Shown in pieces: positions 63,979 through 64,000 of a DNA stretch of 64,000 nucleotides; the first letter of the stretch is position 1; each line of letters starts with the position of its first letter. The notes beneath the pieces are model-generated. The model was not told the origin of the DNA. It saw only the letters and a program-made list of their open reading frames with translations, and did no database searches. The position numbers and the translations under genes were made by a program. Source of the DNA: Thomasclavelia spiroformis DSM 1552 (GTDB taxonomy: Bacteria > Bacillota_I > Bacilli_A > Erysipelotrichales > Coprobacillaceae); assembly GCF_025149465.1 (NCBI RefSeq), contig NZ_CP102275.1, forward strand, positions 682,001-746,000, given 5' to 3'.

Positions 63979-64000
63979 AATTATTTATTGAATGTTTTAA

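Overview
The window is about 64 kb of a very AT-rich (roughly 28-30% GC by eye) Gram-positive chromosome. The gene set (pcrA-ligA-camS-gatCAB order, TPP and T-box leaders, Rex, a group-B-like [FeFe] hydrogenase, acetate kinase, dacB-spmA-spmB sporulation genes, a C-terminal VKTGD-type wall anchor) points to an anaerobic, spore-capable, gut-type Firmicute. Erysipelotrichia (Thomasclavelia/Clostridium ramosum relatives) is my best guess. That placement is inferred from style and gene order, not from a database search.

Layout. 1-18.6 kb is mostly core: the 3' part of pyrD, pcrA, a small accessory insert (3.1-4.95 kb) bounded by a duplicated pcrA 3' end, a 1602-residue secreted and wall-anchored GH31 enzyme, then ligA-camS-gatC-gatA-gatB, a membrane protein and an RNA m5U methyltransferase. 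18.6-25 kb is accessory island 1. It holds a 756-residue DUF4209-type protein with an RNxxxHG (HEPN-like) motif, an ArdC/LtrC-type gene broken by a frameshift, a stop and an IS3 element, and remnants of tyrosine recombinases. 25-43 kb is again core or near-core: a membrane XRE regulator, pseudouridine synthases, a MATE exporter, a deformylase-like protein, acetate kinase, TPP riboswitch-thiT, the t6A/ribosome cluster (tsaE-tsaB-rimI-tsaD) with rex, asnS, a phosphoesterase, an unusual fused 2-hydroxyacid dehydrogenase, a flavodoxin-like protein and an NSS transporter.

43-53.1 kb is accessory island 2. It begins with a DUF1906/peptidoglycan-binding protein and continues into a nest of mobile elements. 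A truncated IS256 is followed by an IS3 element that is split by a RIT element (three overlapping tyrosine recombinases between perfect 82-bp inverted repeats). The RIT is itself split by a second IS3 element in its first recombinase gene. A truncated, frameshifted ISL3 closes the nest.

53.1-64 kb returns to core: spmB/spmA/dacB, a zinc-ribbon protein, [FeFe] hydrogenase, rluB, a T-box leader before a ThrRS that lacks the TGS domain, a TIM-barrel protein, an XRE regulator, and thyA-dfrA-plsC.

The most unusual content is the three-level nest around the RIT element with its repeated 12-bp recombinase-site-like motif, the DUF4209/HEPN-like protein in island 1, the in-frame diverged second copy of the pcrA tail, and the N-terminal fusion on the 2-hydroxyacid dehydrogenase. 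I saw no CRISPR array and no rRNA or tRNA genes.
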